This document shows, piece after piece, positions 25,528 to 34,809 of a DNA stretch of 64,000 bases. Made by a program: the position numbers and the translations under genes. Each line of letters opens with the position of its first letter. The stretch's first letter is position 1. The stretch spans positions 1 to 64,000 of the forward strand of contig NZ_JOFJ01000019.1 of assembly GCF_000718255.1 (NCBI RefSeq), in the 5' to 3' direction. The notes below the pieces were generated by a model. The model searched no databases, was not told the DNA's origin, and was given only the letters and a program-made list of their open reading frames with translations. Origin of the DNA: Spirillospora albida (GTDB taxonomy: Bacteria > Actinomycetota > Actinomycetes > Streptosporangiales > Streptosporangiaceae).

Positions 25528-27789
25528 ATGATGTCGAAGACCGAAGCCCACCCCCTGCTCGAAGGCCTGAACCCGCAGCAGCGCGCCGCCGTCCTGCACT
25601 CGGGCGGCCCCCTGCTGATCGTGGCGGGCGCCGGCTCGGGCAAGACGCGGGTGCTCACCCACCGCATCGCGCACCTGCTCGGCGAGCGGGACGTGCACCC
25701 CGGCCAGATCCTCGCGATCACCTTCACCAACAAGGCCGCCGCCGAGATGAAGGAGCGCGTCGACACCCTCGTCGGGCCCCGCTCGCGCGCCATGTGGGTG
25801 ATGACGTTCCACTCGGCGTGCGTCCGGATCCTGCGCCGCGAGGCGAAGCGGCTCGGCTTCCCCAGCGGCTTCTCGATCTACGACCAGGCCGACGCGCAGC
25901 GCCTCATGGCGCTCGTCTGCCGGGAGCTCGACCTCGACCCGAAGCGGTACCCGCCGAAGTCGTTCAGCGCCCAGGTGTCGAACCTGAAGAACGAGCTGAT
26001 CGACTACGAGACGTTCAAGGCGCGCGCGACGACGCACATGGAGCAGACGCTCGGCGAGGCGTACGAGATGTACCAGGCGCGGCTCCAGCAGGCCGGCGCG
26101 ATGGACTTCGACGACCTCATCATGCTGACCGTCAACCTGCTCCAGATCTTCCCGGAGGCCGCCGAGCACTACCGGCGCCGGTTCCGGCACGTCCTCGTCG
26201 ACGAGTACCAGGACACCAACCACGCGCAGTACCGGCTGGTCCGCGAGCTGACCGCGCCGGTCGAGGGCGTCGGCGCGGCCGAACTCTGCGTCGTCGGCGA
26301 CGCCGACCAGTCGATCTACGCGTTCCGCGGCGCGACCATCCGCAACATCCTCGAGTTCGAGCGCGACTACCCCGAGGCGACGTCGATCCTGCTGGAGCAG
26401 AACTACCGCTCCACGCAGACGATCCTGACCGCCGCGAACGCGGTCATCGAGCGCAACGCCGACCGCAAGCCCAAGAAGCTGTGGTCCGACCAGGGCGAAG
26501 GCCACAAGATCACGGGCTATGTGGCCGACAACGAGCACGACGAGGCCGCGTTCGTCGCCCACGAGGTCGACCGGCTCACCGACGCGGGCGACGCCCGTCC
26601 CGGCGACGTCGCCGTGTTCTACCGCACCAACGCCCAGTCCCGCGTCTTCGAGGAGGTGTTCATCCGCACCGGCCTGCCGTACAAGGTCGTCGGCGGTGTC
26701 CGCTTCTACGAGCGCAAGGAGATCCGGGACGCCCTCGCCTACCTGCGGGTGCTCGCGAACCCCGAGGACACCGTCTCCCTGCGCCGCATCCTGAACGTCC
26801 CGAAGCGCGGCATCGGCGACCGCGCGGAGGCGTGCGTCGAGGCGTACGCGTCCCGAGAGCGGCTCTCCTTCTGGCAGGCGCTGCGCGTCCCCGAGGACGT
26901 ACCGGGCATGGCGACCCGCTCCATCAACGCCGTCCGCGAGTTCGTCACCCTGCTCGACGGGCTGCGCGCCGCCGCCGAGACCCTCACCCCCGCCGACCTG
27001 ATCGCCGAGATCCTCGGGCGGAGCGGCTACCTCGCCGAACTCCAGGCGTCCAAGGACCCGCAGGACGAGACCCGCGTCGAGAACCTGCACGAGCTCGAGG
27101 CGGTCGCCCGCGAGTTCGAGGAGCGCCTCGACGGCGAATCCGCCGAGGGCCGCCTCCCCGACTTCCTCGAACAGGTCGCCCTGGTCGCCGACGCCGACTC
27201 CATCCCCGGCGGCGCGAAGGGCAACCCGGTGCCCCCCGGCGAGCAGCCCGAGGAGACCGAGCACGGCGTCGTCACCCTCATGACCCTGCACACCGCGAAG
27301 GGCCTCGAATTCCCCGTCGTGTTCCTGACGGGCATGGAGGACGGCGTCTTCCCGCACCTGCGCGCGATGAGCAACCCGAAGGAGCTCGAGGAGGAGCGCC
27401 GTCTCGCCTACGTCGGCATCACCCGCGCCCGCCGGCGACTCTACCTGTCCCGCGCCACGATGCGCAGCTCGTGGGGCGCGCCCCAGGTCAACCCGCCGTC
27501 CCGCTTCCTCGGCGAGGTCCCGACGCCGCTCATCGACTGGGAGCGCGAGGCGTCCACCACCACGTCGGCGATGACGCGGATGGCGAGCCGCCCCGGCGTC
27601 CGCTCCCCGGGCAACCGCGACGTCCCGTCCCTGGCCCCGGGCGACAAGGTCACCCACGACGCGTTCGGCCTCGGCACCGTCGTGTCCGTCGACGGCGCCG
27701 GCGACAAGGCCGCCGCCAGCGTCGACTTCGGCGGCGAGTACGGCGTCAAGCGCCTCGTCCTGCGCTACGCCCCGGTCGAGAAGCTGTAG
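25528..27789 (+). CDS. pcrA: ATP-dependent DNA helicase PcrA/UvrD
   Basis: 753 residues, superfamily 1A 3'-5' helicase for repair and removal of proteins from DNA. Motifs in order: Q motif LNPQQRAAV, Walker A VAGAGSGKT, motif Ia TFTNKAAAEM, Walker B VDEYQDTNHAQY, motif III GDADQSIYAFRGA, motif IV QNYRST, motif V LMTLHTAKGLEF and motif VI VGITRARRRLY. The C-terminal Tudor-like segment that binds RNA polymerase is present (PGDKVTHDAFGLGTV). ATG ATG at 25528. Confidence 0.96.
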   Translation: MMSKTEAHPLLEGLNPQQRAAVLHSGGPLLIVAGAGSGKTRVLTHRIAHLLGERDVHPGQILAITFTNKAAAEMKERVDTLVGPRSRAMWVMTFHSACVRILRREAKRLGFPSGFSIYDQADAQRLMALVCRELDLDPKRYPPKSFSAQVSNLKNELIDYETFKARATTHMEQTLGEAYEMYQARLQQAGAMDFDDLIMLTVNLLQIFPEAAEHYRRRFRHVLVDEYQDTNHAQYRLVRELTAPVEGVGAAELCVVGDADQSIYAFRGATIRNILEFERDYPEATSILLEQNYRSTQTILTAANAVIERNADRKPKKLWSDQGEGHKITGYVADNEHDEAAFVAHEVDRLTDAGDARPGDVAVFYRTNAQSRVFEEVFIRTGLPYKVVGGVRFYERKEIRDALAYLRVLANPEDTVSLRRILNVPKRGIGDRAEACVEAYASRERLSFWQALRVPEDVPGMATRSINAVREFVTLLDGLRAAAETLTPADLIAEILGRSGYLAELQASKDPQDETRVENLHELEAVAREFEERLDGESAEGRLPDFLEQVALVADADSIPGGAKGNPVPPGEQPEETEHGVVTLMTLHTAKGLEFPVVFLTGMEDGVFPHLRAMSNPKELEEERRLAYVGITRARRRLYLSRATMRSSWGAPQVNPPSRFLGEVPTPLIDWEREASTTTSAMTRMASRPGVRSPGNRDVPSLAPGDKVTHDAFGLGTVVSVDGAGDKAAASVDFGGEYGVKRLVLRYAPVEKL

Positions 27790-27792
27790 CCC

Positions 27793-29409
27793 TCAGAACA
27801 CCCGTCCGACGTCGCGGCGCACGATCGTGGCCATGCTGTGCTCGGCGAGCGCCGCGATCGTCATGGACGGGTTGCACGCCCCGGTCGAGCCCGGGATCCG
27901 CGCGCCGTCGAGCACGTAGAGGCCGCGGTGCCCGAGGACCCGCCCGTACCGGTCGACGGCGCCGTCGACGGGCATGCCGCCGAGCGCGTGCCAGGTGGAC
28001 GGCTCCAGCGCGTTCGTGTCGATCATGACGCCGCCGCCGGCGCGGGTGAGCGCGTCCATGCGTCCCTTGATGAGCTTCTGCAGCCCGGCCTCGGCGCTCG
28101 CGGGCCAGGTCAGGCGGGCGTCGTCGAGGAACGGGTCGTACGTCCACCGCCCGGCGGGCTTGACGATCCCGAACCCGACGGCGGTCATCGCTTTGATCGG
28201 CGCGGGCGGCAGCAGCGGCGACCCCGCGTGGATGATCGTGTAGGGGATCGGTGCGTCCGGGACGCGTCCCCCGACGCACGCCGGCCCGCCCTGGCTGAAC
28301 CCCGGGTCGCCGTCGGGCTGCAGCCAGAAGAAGATGCGGTCGCCGTTGTTGCCCCAGCCCGTCCCGACCGCGTCCGGCAGGTCCGGGACGAGCCGCTTCG
28401 CCCGCGCCTTCACCATGAGCCGGGTCGTGCCGGGCGAACCCGCGTTGAGGAACACCGCGTCCGCGACGATCCTCTTGTGCTCCAGAACGGTGCCGCCGGT
28501 GTCGATCCGGTCGACGTGCAGCACCCACCGCCTACGGGCGTCCATCGAGACGTCCCGGACCACATGGAGCGGCGCGACCTGCACCTTCCCGGTCTTCTCG
28601 GCGGCAGCCAGGTAGGTGACGTCGATCGAGTGCTTGCCGCCGTTGTTGACGCCGAACGTCAGGTCGCTGGTGATGTACGTCGGCTTGTACCTGCCCTCGA
28701 GTTCGCCGCGGACGAACCGCCAGTCGACGGGCAGCGGCACCTTGAACGTCTCCAGGCCCGCCTTCGGCGCGACGTCCAGGAACAGCCGCGAGGACCGGTA
28801 GGGGGCCGTGGCGAGGATGTCGTCCGGGACCGTGGAGATCTTCAGCATCTTCGCGACCGAGGGGTACGCCCACCGCTCCAGGTCTCCGTAGACGCCGGCG
28901 AGCGACGGCATAGACGCGGCGAAGTACTCCTCTGTGGGCTGCAGCGTCATGCCGTGGTACATCAGCGATCCGCCGCCGACCGCCGCGCCGCAGTTGACGG
29001 TCATGCCCTGGCCCTTGATGGTCTCCAGGACGCCGGTGAAGGGCTTCCAGTTCTTGACGACGCCGGGGATCGTGCTGTGGTCGGTCAGCCAGGACGACCG
29101 GTTGTCGACGTCCGCCATCCGCGCGAACGTCGTGGCGTTCGGCCCGGTCCGCCACCGCAGCCCCCGCTCCAGCACCAGCGTCCGCACCCCGGCCCGCGCG
29201 AGCCGCAGCGCGGTCACACCGCCGCCGAACCCCGTGCCGACCACCACGGCCCGCGCGCGATGCGTCGTCACGGGGACCCGCTCGCGCGGGGCGGCGTGCG
29301 CCGTCCCGGATCCGGCGGCGATTCCGAGCCCGCCGAGCGCGGCGGCCCCGAGGACGGCGCGGCGGCTGACGGGGGGCACGGCGGGGGGCACGGCGGGGCT
29401 TTCGGGCAT
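27793..29409 (-). CDS. choD: Cholesterol oxidase, GMC-type FAD enzyme, Tat-exported
   Basis: 538 residues. A twin-arginine signal (SRRAVLGAAALGG) is followed by the FAD-binding VVVGTGFGGGV and GGGSLMYHGM segments. The class I cholesterol oxidase hallmark GWGNNGD and the catalytic-histidine region STWHALGG are also present. It oxidises and isomerises cholesterol to cholest-4-en-3-one outside the cell. ATG at 29409 has AGGAG upstream. The gap upstream holds two copies of a perfect palindrome and then a tetR gene, so repression by that TetR is likely. Confidence 0.93.
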   Translation of the reverse strand: MPESPAVPPAVPPVSRRAVLGAAALGGLGIAAGSGTAHAAPRERVPVTTHRARAVVVGTGFGGGVTALRLARAGVRTLVLERGLRWRTGPNATTFARMADVDNRSSWLTDHSTIPGVVKNWKPFTGVLETIKGQGMTVNCGAAVGGGSLMYHGMTLQPTEEYFAASMPSLAGVYGDLERWAYPSVAKMLKISTVPDDILATAPYRSSRLFLDVAPKAGLETFKVPLPVDWRFVRGELEGRYKPTYITSDLTFGVNNGGKHSIDVTYLAAAEKTGKVQVAPLHVVRDVSMDARRRWVLHVDRIDTGGTVLEHKRIVADAVFLNAGSPGTTRLMVKARAKRLVPDLPDAVGTGWGNNGDRIFFWLQPDGDPGFSQGGPACVGGRVPDAPIPYTIIHAGSPLLPPAPIKAMTAVGFGIVKPAGRWTYDPFLDDARLTWPASAEAGLQKLIKGRMDALTRAGGGVMIDTNALEPSTWHALGGMPVDGAVDRYGRVLGHRGLYVLDGARIPGSTGACNPSMTIAALAEHSMATIVRRDVGRVF

Positions 29410-29506
29410 GGCGATACTCCTGTCGGGGGGATGCGCGGAGATCGGAAGCCAGCGGTTACCGGCAGGTAGACGCTGTGGAGCGTAACCGGCGAGATCCACG
29501 ACTGTC

Positions 29507-29543
29507 TAGCCGATCGGCTAGGAAGTCACTAGCCGATCGGCTA
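29507..29543. promoter_or_regulatory. Twin TetR operators before choD
   Basis: Two identical 14-bp perfect palindromes, TAGCCGATCGGCTA, lie at 29507-29520 and 29530-29543, 23 bp centre to centre. They fall between the tetR gene and choD. Exact duplication of a long palindrome beside a TetR gene is strong evidence of its operator. Confidence 0.85.
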
Positions 29544-29559
29544 TCACCGGTTCGTCGGA

Positions 29560-30132
29560 TCAGTCCCGCGGACGGCGCAGCGGGCGCAGCCGCAGCAGCC
29601 GGCGGGCTGTGTCGAGGAGGTGCCGGTGCAGCACGTCGTCGTCCAGTTCCGCGAGCCGTGGATCCATTCCGGCCGCCATCAGCCCCCCGCTGACCACGGC
29701 CGCGTTCACAAGATCCTCCGGGCCCGGATCCGGCCCGGTGATGATGGCGTTGATGCGCTCTTCCAGGGAGAACAGCACCTGGTGCTCCCGGACCAGCCGG
29801 CTCACGGCGGGATCGGCCAGGATGATGCCCATGACCCGGCGGTTGCGCACCACCAGGTCCACCACGCCTTCAAGCGCCGTCCCGAGCCGCTCCGATCTGC
29901 GCCGCCGGGCCTCGGCACGCTCCGCCACCTCGGCCAGCTCGTCCAGCGCGGGCGCGACGACCGCCCAGACGATGTCCTCTTTGCTCTGGAACTGGTGGTA
30001 CACCGCCGCCTTGGTGACCCCGAGCCCGTCCGCGATCATCTGCAGCGACGTGCCGCCCACCCCGTGCCGGACGAACAGCTCCAGCGCGACGTCCAGCACC
30101 CGCTCCCGCGCCCCACCCCGCCTGCCGCCCAT
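29560..30132 (-). CDS. TetR-family repressor of choD
   Basis: 190 residues. The N-terminal HTH is clear (ARERVLDVALELFVRHGVGG and SLQMIADGLGVTKAAVYHQF). The C-terminal ligand domain is variable. Its position directly upstream of choD, with the twin palindromes in between, makes choD its probable target, and a sterol its possible inducer (inference). It could also control its own distal genes, but no operator is seen before its own start. Confidence 0.92.
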   Translation of the reverse strand: MGGRRGGARERVLDVALELFVRHGVGGTSLQMIADGLGVTKAAVYHQFQSKEDIVWAVVAPALDELAEVAERAEARRRRSERLGTALEGVVDLVVRNRRVMGIILADPAVSRLVREHQVLFSLEERINAIITGPDPGPEDLVNAAVVSGGLMAAGMDPRLAELDDDVLHRHLLDTARRLLRLRPLRRPRD

Positions 30133-30217
30133 CCGGACCCCCGCTCTCGTGCCGCATGCAGCCTACAAACGGCACGAGAGCGAAGAAGCCGACCGCGCTC
30201 AGGACGCGGCCCCGGAA

Positions 30218-30556
30218 TCAGGCGAACTCGACGCCGCCGCTGTAGGTGAAGGCGTTCAGCCCGCACACCGCCGTCGACTTCGTGTCGGGACCGGCGGCGA
30301 CCCAGGGCCCCGACGTCTGGTAGCGGCTCGGGATCCGGCCGTCGATACGCGCGCACGTGGCCTTCGCGCGGTACATGCCGTCGCCCTGAGCGCATTTCAC
30401 CGTGAGGCTCCGCCCCCCGCCCCACGTGTAGGTGCACCCGGACGGCGCGGCGTTCGCCGGCGCGCCCAGCGCGGTGACGACACCGGCCGTCACCATCGCC
30501 CCCGTGGTGAGGGTGACGGCCCTGCGCACCCAGCGGTTCCCCCGTGCCTTGCTCAT
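30218..30556 (-). CDS. Small secreted protein, function unknown
   Basis: 112 residues. A Sec signal peptide (RRAVTLTTGAMVTAGVVTAL, cleaved about ANA-AP) precedes a short mature part with four cysteines (GCTYTW, VKCAQ, ATCAR, AVCGL), likely two disulfides. No family recognised. The second ATG of ATGATG (30556) is better spaced from GGGAG. Confidence 0.75.
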   Translation of the reverse strand: MSKARGNRWVRRAVTLTTGAMVTAGVVTALGAPANAAPSGCTYTWGGGRSLTVKCAQGDGMYRAKATCARIDGRIPSRYQTSGPWVAAGPDTKSTAVCGLNAFTYSGGVEFA

Positions 30557-30709
30557 CATCGCTCCCTTCGCCCCGACCCCCGTCGGGTGCTGGGCACAAC
30601 CCTGGCAAGCGCCGCCGGAGGGCGCACGGGATCAGCGTCCTCATTCGCCGGGGATGCGAACCAGGGACATATCCGGGACATTCCGTCCCGCCGCTACGCT
30701 GACCAGATC

Positions 30710-31048
30710 ATGATCAGTAATGAGCGGGCACGCGGCCACGCCTTCCTCGCCGGCATGTACGCCGACGGCTACTTTCCCGATCACGTCGTCGATATGGGGA
30801 AGGCGATCCTGCTGCGGCTTTGCGAGCGGATCGAGGCCGAGCGCCCGGCGGATCTGGCGGCGCTCTACGCGCTGACCCAGGCCGCGACGGAGGAGTTCAA
30901 CGACCTGGAGGCCGAGTTCGACGCGGCCGGCAGCGAGATCGAGACCGTCGCGCGCGAGGTGATCGCCGAGGACTTCGCCGTCATCGCGGAGGCATACGGC
31001 TTCCCCGACGCCGATGTGGAGACGCTGATCGGCACCCGCGACTGGTGA
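30710..31048 (+). CDS. DUF5713 family protein
   Basis: 112 residues, helical and acidic: an N-terminal MYADGYFPDHVVDMGKAILL segment, then EEFNDLEAEFDAAGSEIETV and EDFAVIAEAYGF. The pattern fits DUF5713, of unknown function. No ribosome site is visible; TACGCT ends 9 bp before the ATG, so the message may be nearly leaderless. Confidence 0.75.
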   Translation: MISNERARGHAFLAGMYADGYFPDHVVDMGKAILLRLCERIEAERPADLAALYALTQAATEEFNDLEAEFDAAGSEIETVAREVIAEDFAVIAEAYGFPDADVETLIGTRDW

Positions 31049-31185
31049 CGGGCCGCCGGCCGATCGGAACCGGGCGTCCTGCCTGGCCGGGTGTGGTCGG
31101 GGCGGGCGCGCGGAACCGGCCCGCGGCCGGTCTGTACAGTCATGGGTGATGTTGGTTTGACTCATTACCCCCCCCGGGAGCCCGC

Positions 31186-31953
31186 TTGGACGCCGAGCAT
31201 GTCGTCATGCTGCTGGCCGCCGCCGTGGCGGCGGGGTGGGTGGACGCGGTGGTCGGGGGCGGCGGGCTGATCCAGCTGCCCGCGCTGCTGCTGGCCAACC
31301 CGGGGGCGCCGGTCGCGACGGCGCTGGCGACCAACAAGCTCGGGTCCATCGGCGGGACGTCCTCCGCCGCCTACGCCTACCTGCGGAAGGCCCGGCCCGA
31401 TCTCCGGGTGGCGCTTCCGGCGGCGGGGCTCGCGGTCGCGTTCGCGGCGGTCGGGGCGCTCGGCGCGGCGGCCATCTCGTCGGACGTCCTCAAGCCCGTG
31501 ATCATGGTGGTGCTGCTGGCCGTCGCGGCGCTCGTGGTGCTCAAGCCCGAGCTCGGCCGGGCGCCGCGGCTCGTGCGCCGGACGCGGCGGAGGGTGGCGG
31601 CGGCCGTCCTGGTGCCCGGGGTCGTCATCGCGTTCTACGACGGGCTCGTCGGGCCGGGCACGGGGACGTTCCTCGTCATCGCGTTCACCACCGTGCTGGG
31701 CGTCGACTTCGTCACCGCGTCCGCCACGTCCAAGCTCATCAACGCCGGGACGAACCTCGGCGCGCTCCTGGTGTTCGCCGCGCAGGGCCATGTGCTGTGG
31801 GCGATCGGGCTCGCGATGGCCGCGTGCAACAGCGTCGGCGCGCAGGTGGGCGCACGCACCGCGATCAAGCGGGGCACCGGGTTCGTGCGGGCCGTGCTGC
31901 TCTGCGTCGTGGGCGCGCTCGTCCTCAAGCTCGGCTACGAGCAGTTCGGCTAG
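31186..31953 (+). CDS. TauE/SafE-family sulfite/organosulfonate exporter
   Basis: 255 residues with about eight hydrophobic segments in two similar halves. The duplicated family motifs are GWVDAVVGGGGLIQLPAL and FYDGLVGPGTGTFLVIAF. Members move sulfite, sulfoacetate or related anions. The TTG start is chosen because GGGAG lies 8 bp upstream. It is convergent with, and overlaps by 4 bp, the GH15-like gene. Confidence 0.88.
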   Translation: MDAEHVVMLLAAAVAAGWVDAVVGGGGLIQLPALLLANPGAPVATALATNKLGSIGGTSSAAYAYLRKARPDLRVALPAAGLAVAFAAVGALGAAAISSDVLKPVIMVVLLAVAALVVLKPELGRAPRLVRRTRRRVAAAVLVPGVVIAFYDGLVGPGTGTFLVIAFTTVLGVDFVTASATSKLINAGTNLGALLVFAAQGHVLWAIGLAMAACNSVGAQVGARTAIKRGTGFVRAVLLCVVGALVLKLGYEQFG

Positions 31954-33347
31954 GCGGGCGGGATCGGGAGGGGGCGTTCCAGCGACGCGAGCGTCAGCAG
32001 GACGAGAGACGCCGTCCAGCCCAGGGGTGCGACGCCGGCCTGCTCGCCGTTCTCGCCGACCTTCTCCGGCAGGACGCCCAGCGAGGTCGCGTGCCGGGCC
32101 AGCCAGTCGAGCTCCTGCGCCGCCTTCGCCTCGCGGCCGGACGCCGCCGCGTTCAGCGCGAACAGGGCCGTCTCCGGCGTCCAGGCGACGTCGGGGTCGC
32201 CCGACCAGTACTCGCCCGGAAGGACGCCGCCGTTCGGCAGGGCCAGCTTGCGCGCGGCGTCGGAGACCGCGGCCGACACGGACGGGTCGAGCGGCGCGAA
32301 CGGGGGCGCGATGAAGGTCACGGACGTGTCCATGTGGCCGCCCTGGACGGGGGAGCGCGGGTACCCGTGCGGCGCGAAGTGCCGGACGACCGCGCCGCCG
32401 ACGCGGTGCGCGGCGGCGCGCCAGCGGGCGGCCTCGGCGGGGCGGGCGTAGCCGTCCGCGATCGCGGCGGCCGAGCGCAGCCCCGCGAGGACGGGGCCGA
32501 CGACGCCGAGGGTCGGGCGGTCCGGCGCCTGCTCCCGGGTGACCCGGCGCTCCCAGTAGTCGGGCGAGGGCGGCGGCAGGCCGTCCGGGCCGAGGGAGCC
32601 TGCCAGGTGGTCGGCGGCGCGCCGCACCATCGGCCACAGCTCCGGGACGTGCTCGGACGGCTCCAGCGTGCGCAGCAGCCAGCTCGACCACAGCATCCAG
32701 CCGAGCGCGTCGGTCTGCGGCTCGCGGCCGTCGATGACGGCGGTCCCGTCGGGGTGGTAGCGCGCGGCCCAGCGGCCGTCGTCGTGCTGGACGTTCGCGA
32801 AGAAGCGGAGGATGCGGACGGCCTCGGACGTGTGGCCGGTCACGGTGAAGGCGGCGGCGGCGAACGCCGAGTCGCGCGGCCACGTGTACTCCCACGCCCC
32901 GTACCAGGACGCGAGGGACGCGCCGTTCGGCCGCGTCAGCATGTGCAGGTCGAGCAGGGCGCGGACCGCCATCTCGCGGTGCGCGCCGCCGCCGGGAACG
33001 GCGCCGCGCGCGAGCCAGGCCCGGTCGGAGCGGACCGCCGCCCGGACCCGCCGGTCGCTCGCGCGCACCAGGATCGTCCCGGCGGTGCCGGGCTCGACGA
33101 GCCGCACCCGGCCGTCGGCCAGCCGGACGACCGTGCTGTCCGGCAGGTAGGACGCGCCGTCGGCCTCGTCCGGGGGGAGCGGGACGCCCGTGGAGGGCCA
33201 GCCGCACCCGCCGACGAGTCCGGGGCTCGTCCAGCCCGGACGTTCCGGCCGGTCCGGGGCGGCCGCGCCGCCGGCGCCGATCAGGGCGGCCGCGACGAGG
33301 ATCGCGGTCGCCGTCCGAAACCCATGAACCCCCGACAAGCCCCGCAC
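31950..33347 (-). CDS. Secreted GH15-like glucoamylase family protein
   Basis: 465 residues. An N-terminal signal-like segment (FRTATAILVAAALIGAGG) is followed by an (alpha/alpha)6-barrel. GH15-type marks are EYTWPRDSAFAAAAF, which supplies substrate-binding residues, and LPEKVGENGEQAGVAPLGWT, which holds the likely catalytic acid. It probably cleaves alpha-glucosidic bonds outside the cell. The start is uncertain: GTG 33347 abuts AAGGG, and a TTG three codons later is better spaced. Confidence 0.8.
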   Translation of the reverse strand: MRGLSGVHGFRTATAILVAAALIGAGGAAAPDRPERPGWTSPGLVGGCGWPSTGVPLPPDEADGASYLPDSTVVRLADGRVRLVEPGTAGTILVRASDRRVRAAVRSDRAWLARGAVPGGGAHREMAVRALLDLHMLTRPNGASLASWYGAWEYTWPRDSAFAAAAFTVTGHTSEAVRILRFFANVQHDDGRWAARYHPDGTAVIDGREPQTDALGWMLWSSWLLRTLEPSEHVPELWPMVRRAADHLAGSLGPDGLPPPSPDYWERRVTREQAPDRPTLGVVGPVLAGLRSAAAIADGYARPAEAARWRAAAHRVGGAVVRHFAPHGYPRSPVQGGHMDTSVTFIAPPFAPLDPSVSAAVSDAARKLALPNGGVLPGEYWSGDPDVAWTPETALFALNAAASGREAKAAQELDWLARHATSLGVLPEKVGENGEQAGVAPLGWTASLVLLTLASLERPLPIPPA

Positions 33348-33630
33348 CCCTTAACGATCCCCGCATACCCGTCACGCCGCCCGCCCCTACATCTAACCCC
33401 GGAAACGGGTGCGCCCATCCCGGGTACAGGGTCCGTGCCCGCAAGGAACGCATCCATACCCTGCGGATTCGGGGGAAAGGGCGGCCGACGAGACCCGGCG
33501 GCGTCACCATGAAGAGGGGTTTACTAGGCTGCATCGACGGAGCGGACCGCAGGGTGGCGGCACCGCACGGGCATCCGTGCACTCCCCACTCGAGTGGTCA
33601 TTGGCTGTCGATCCGTAAAGGGACGCCCTC

Positions 33631-34809
33631 GTGGACCTGTTCGAACATCAGGCGAAGGAACTCTTCGCCGAGTACGGGGTACCGGTGCCCACCGGCAAGG
33701 TCGCCCATACTCCCCAGGAAGCACGCGCCATCGCGGAGGAACTCTTCTCCGCCGGCGGTAAGAAGGTCGTCGTCAAGGCCCAGGTGAAGACCGGGGGCCG
33801 CGGCAAGGCCGGCGGCGTGAAGCTGGCCGACAACGCCGACGAGGCGGAGGACCTCGCCGGTCGGATCCTCGGCATGGACATCAAGGGCCACACGGTCCAC
33901 AAGGTCCTGATCGAGGAGGGCAGCGCGATCGCGCAGGAGTACTACTTCTCCTTCCTGCTCGACCGCGCCAACCGCACCTTCCTCAGCATCTGCTCCGTCG
34001 AAGGCGGCGTGGAGATCGAGGAGGTGCCGCACGACCGGCTCGCGCTGGTGCCGATCTCCCCGCTGGAGGGCGTCGACCGCGCCAGGGCGCGGGCGATCGC
34101 CGAGCAGGGCCGCCTGCCCGAGGAGGCGCTGGACGGCGCCGCCGAGCTCATCGAGCGGCTCTGGGCCGTCTTCATCGACGAGGACGCCACCCTCGTCGAG
34201 GTGAACCCGCTCATCCTCACCGCCGACGGCCAGGTGAAGGCCCTCGACGGCAAGGTCACCCTCGACGACAACGCCGGGTTCCGCCAGGAGCACGACAAGC
34301 TCGAGGACAAGGCCGCCACCGACCCGCTGGAGGCCGCGGCGAAGGCCAAGGACCTCAACTACGTGAAGCTCGACGGCACCGTCGGCATCATCGGCAACGG
34401 CGCCGGGCTGGTCATGTCCACCCTCGACGTCGTGTCCTACGCCGGAGAGGACTTCGGCGGCCAGAAGCCCGCGAACTTCCTCGACATCGGCGGCGGCGCG
34501 TCCGCCGAGGTCATGGCGGACAGCCTGGAGATCGTCCTGTCGGACGCCGACGTCAAGTCGGTGTTCGTCAACGTCTTCGGCGGGATCACGGCCTGCGACG
34601 CCGTCGCGAACGGCATCGTCACCGCGTACAAGCTGCTCGCCGAGCGCGGCGAGACCGTGAACCGCCCCCTCGTCGTCCGGCTCGACGGCAACAACGCCGA
34701 GCTCGGACGCGAGATCCTCTCCGACGCGGCGCTGCCCGGCGTCGAGCGGGTCGACACCATGGACGAAGCGGCCAAGCGCGCCGCCGAACTCGCCGCGGCA
34801 GGTGCATGA
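33631..34809 (+). CDS. sucC: Succinyl-CoA synthetase (ADP-forming) beta subunit
   Basis: 392 residues. An ATP-grasp domain (VVVKAQVKTGGRGKAGGVKL) is followed by a CoA-ligase domain (NFLDIGGGASAEV, NVFGGITACD). It interconverts succinyl-CoA and succinate with nucleotide triphosphate formation in the TCA cycle. The GTG has AAAGGGA 8 bp upstream. The stop overlaps the sucD start. Confidence 0.97.
   Translation: MDLFEHQAKELFAEYGVPVPTGKVAHTPQEARAIAEELFSAGGKKVVVKAQVKTGGRGKAGGVKLADNADEAEDLAGRILGMDIKGHTVHKVLIEEGSAIAQEYYFSFLLDRANRTFLSICSVEGGVEIEEVPHDRLALVPISPLEGVDRARARAIAEQGRLPEEALDGAAELIERLWAVFIDEDATLVEVNPLILTADGQVKALDGKVTLDDNAGFRQEHDKLEDKAATDPLEAAAKAKDLNYVKLDGTVGIIGNGAGLVMSTLDVVSYAGEDFGGQKPANFLDIGGGASAEVMADSLEIVLSDADVKSVFVNVFGGITACDAVANGIVTAYKLLAERGETVNRPLVVRLDGNNAELGREILSDAALPGVERVDTMDEAAKRAAELAAAGA

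Noticed and set aside
25330..27657. 775-residue frame antisense to pcrA
   Set aside because: Low-complexity composition without motifs; pcrA on the other strand is unambiguous.
33509..33787. Small ORF upstream of sucC (MKRGLLGC start)
   Set aside because: It runs out of frame into sucC and has no ribosome site or recognisable domain; the area looks like the sucC promoter.
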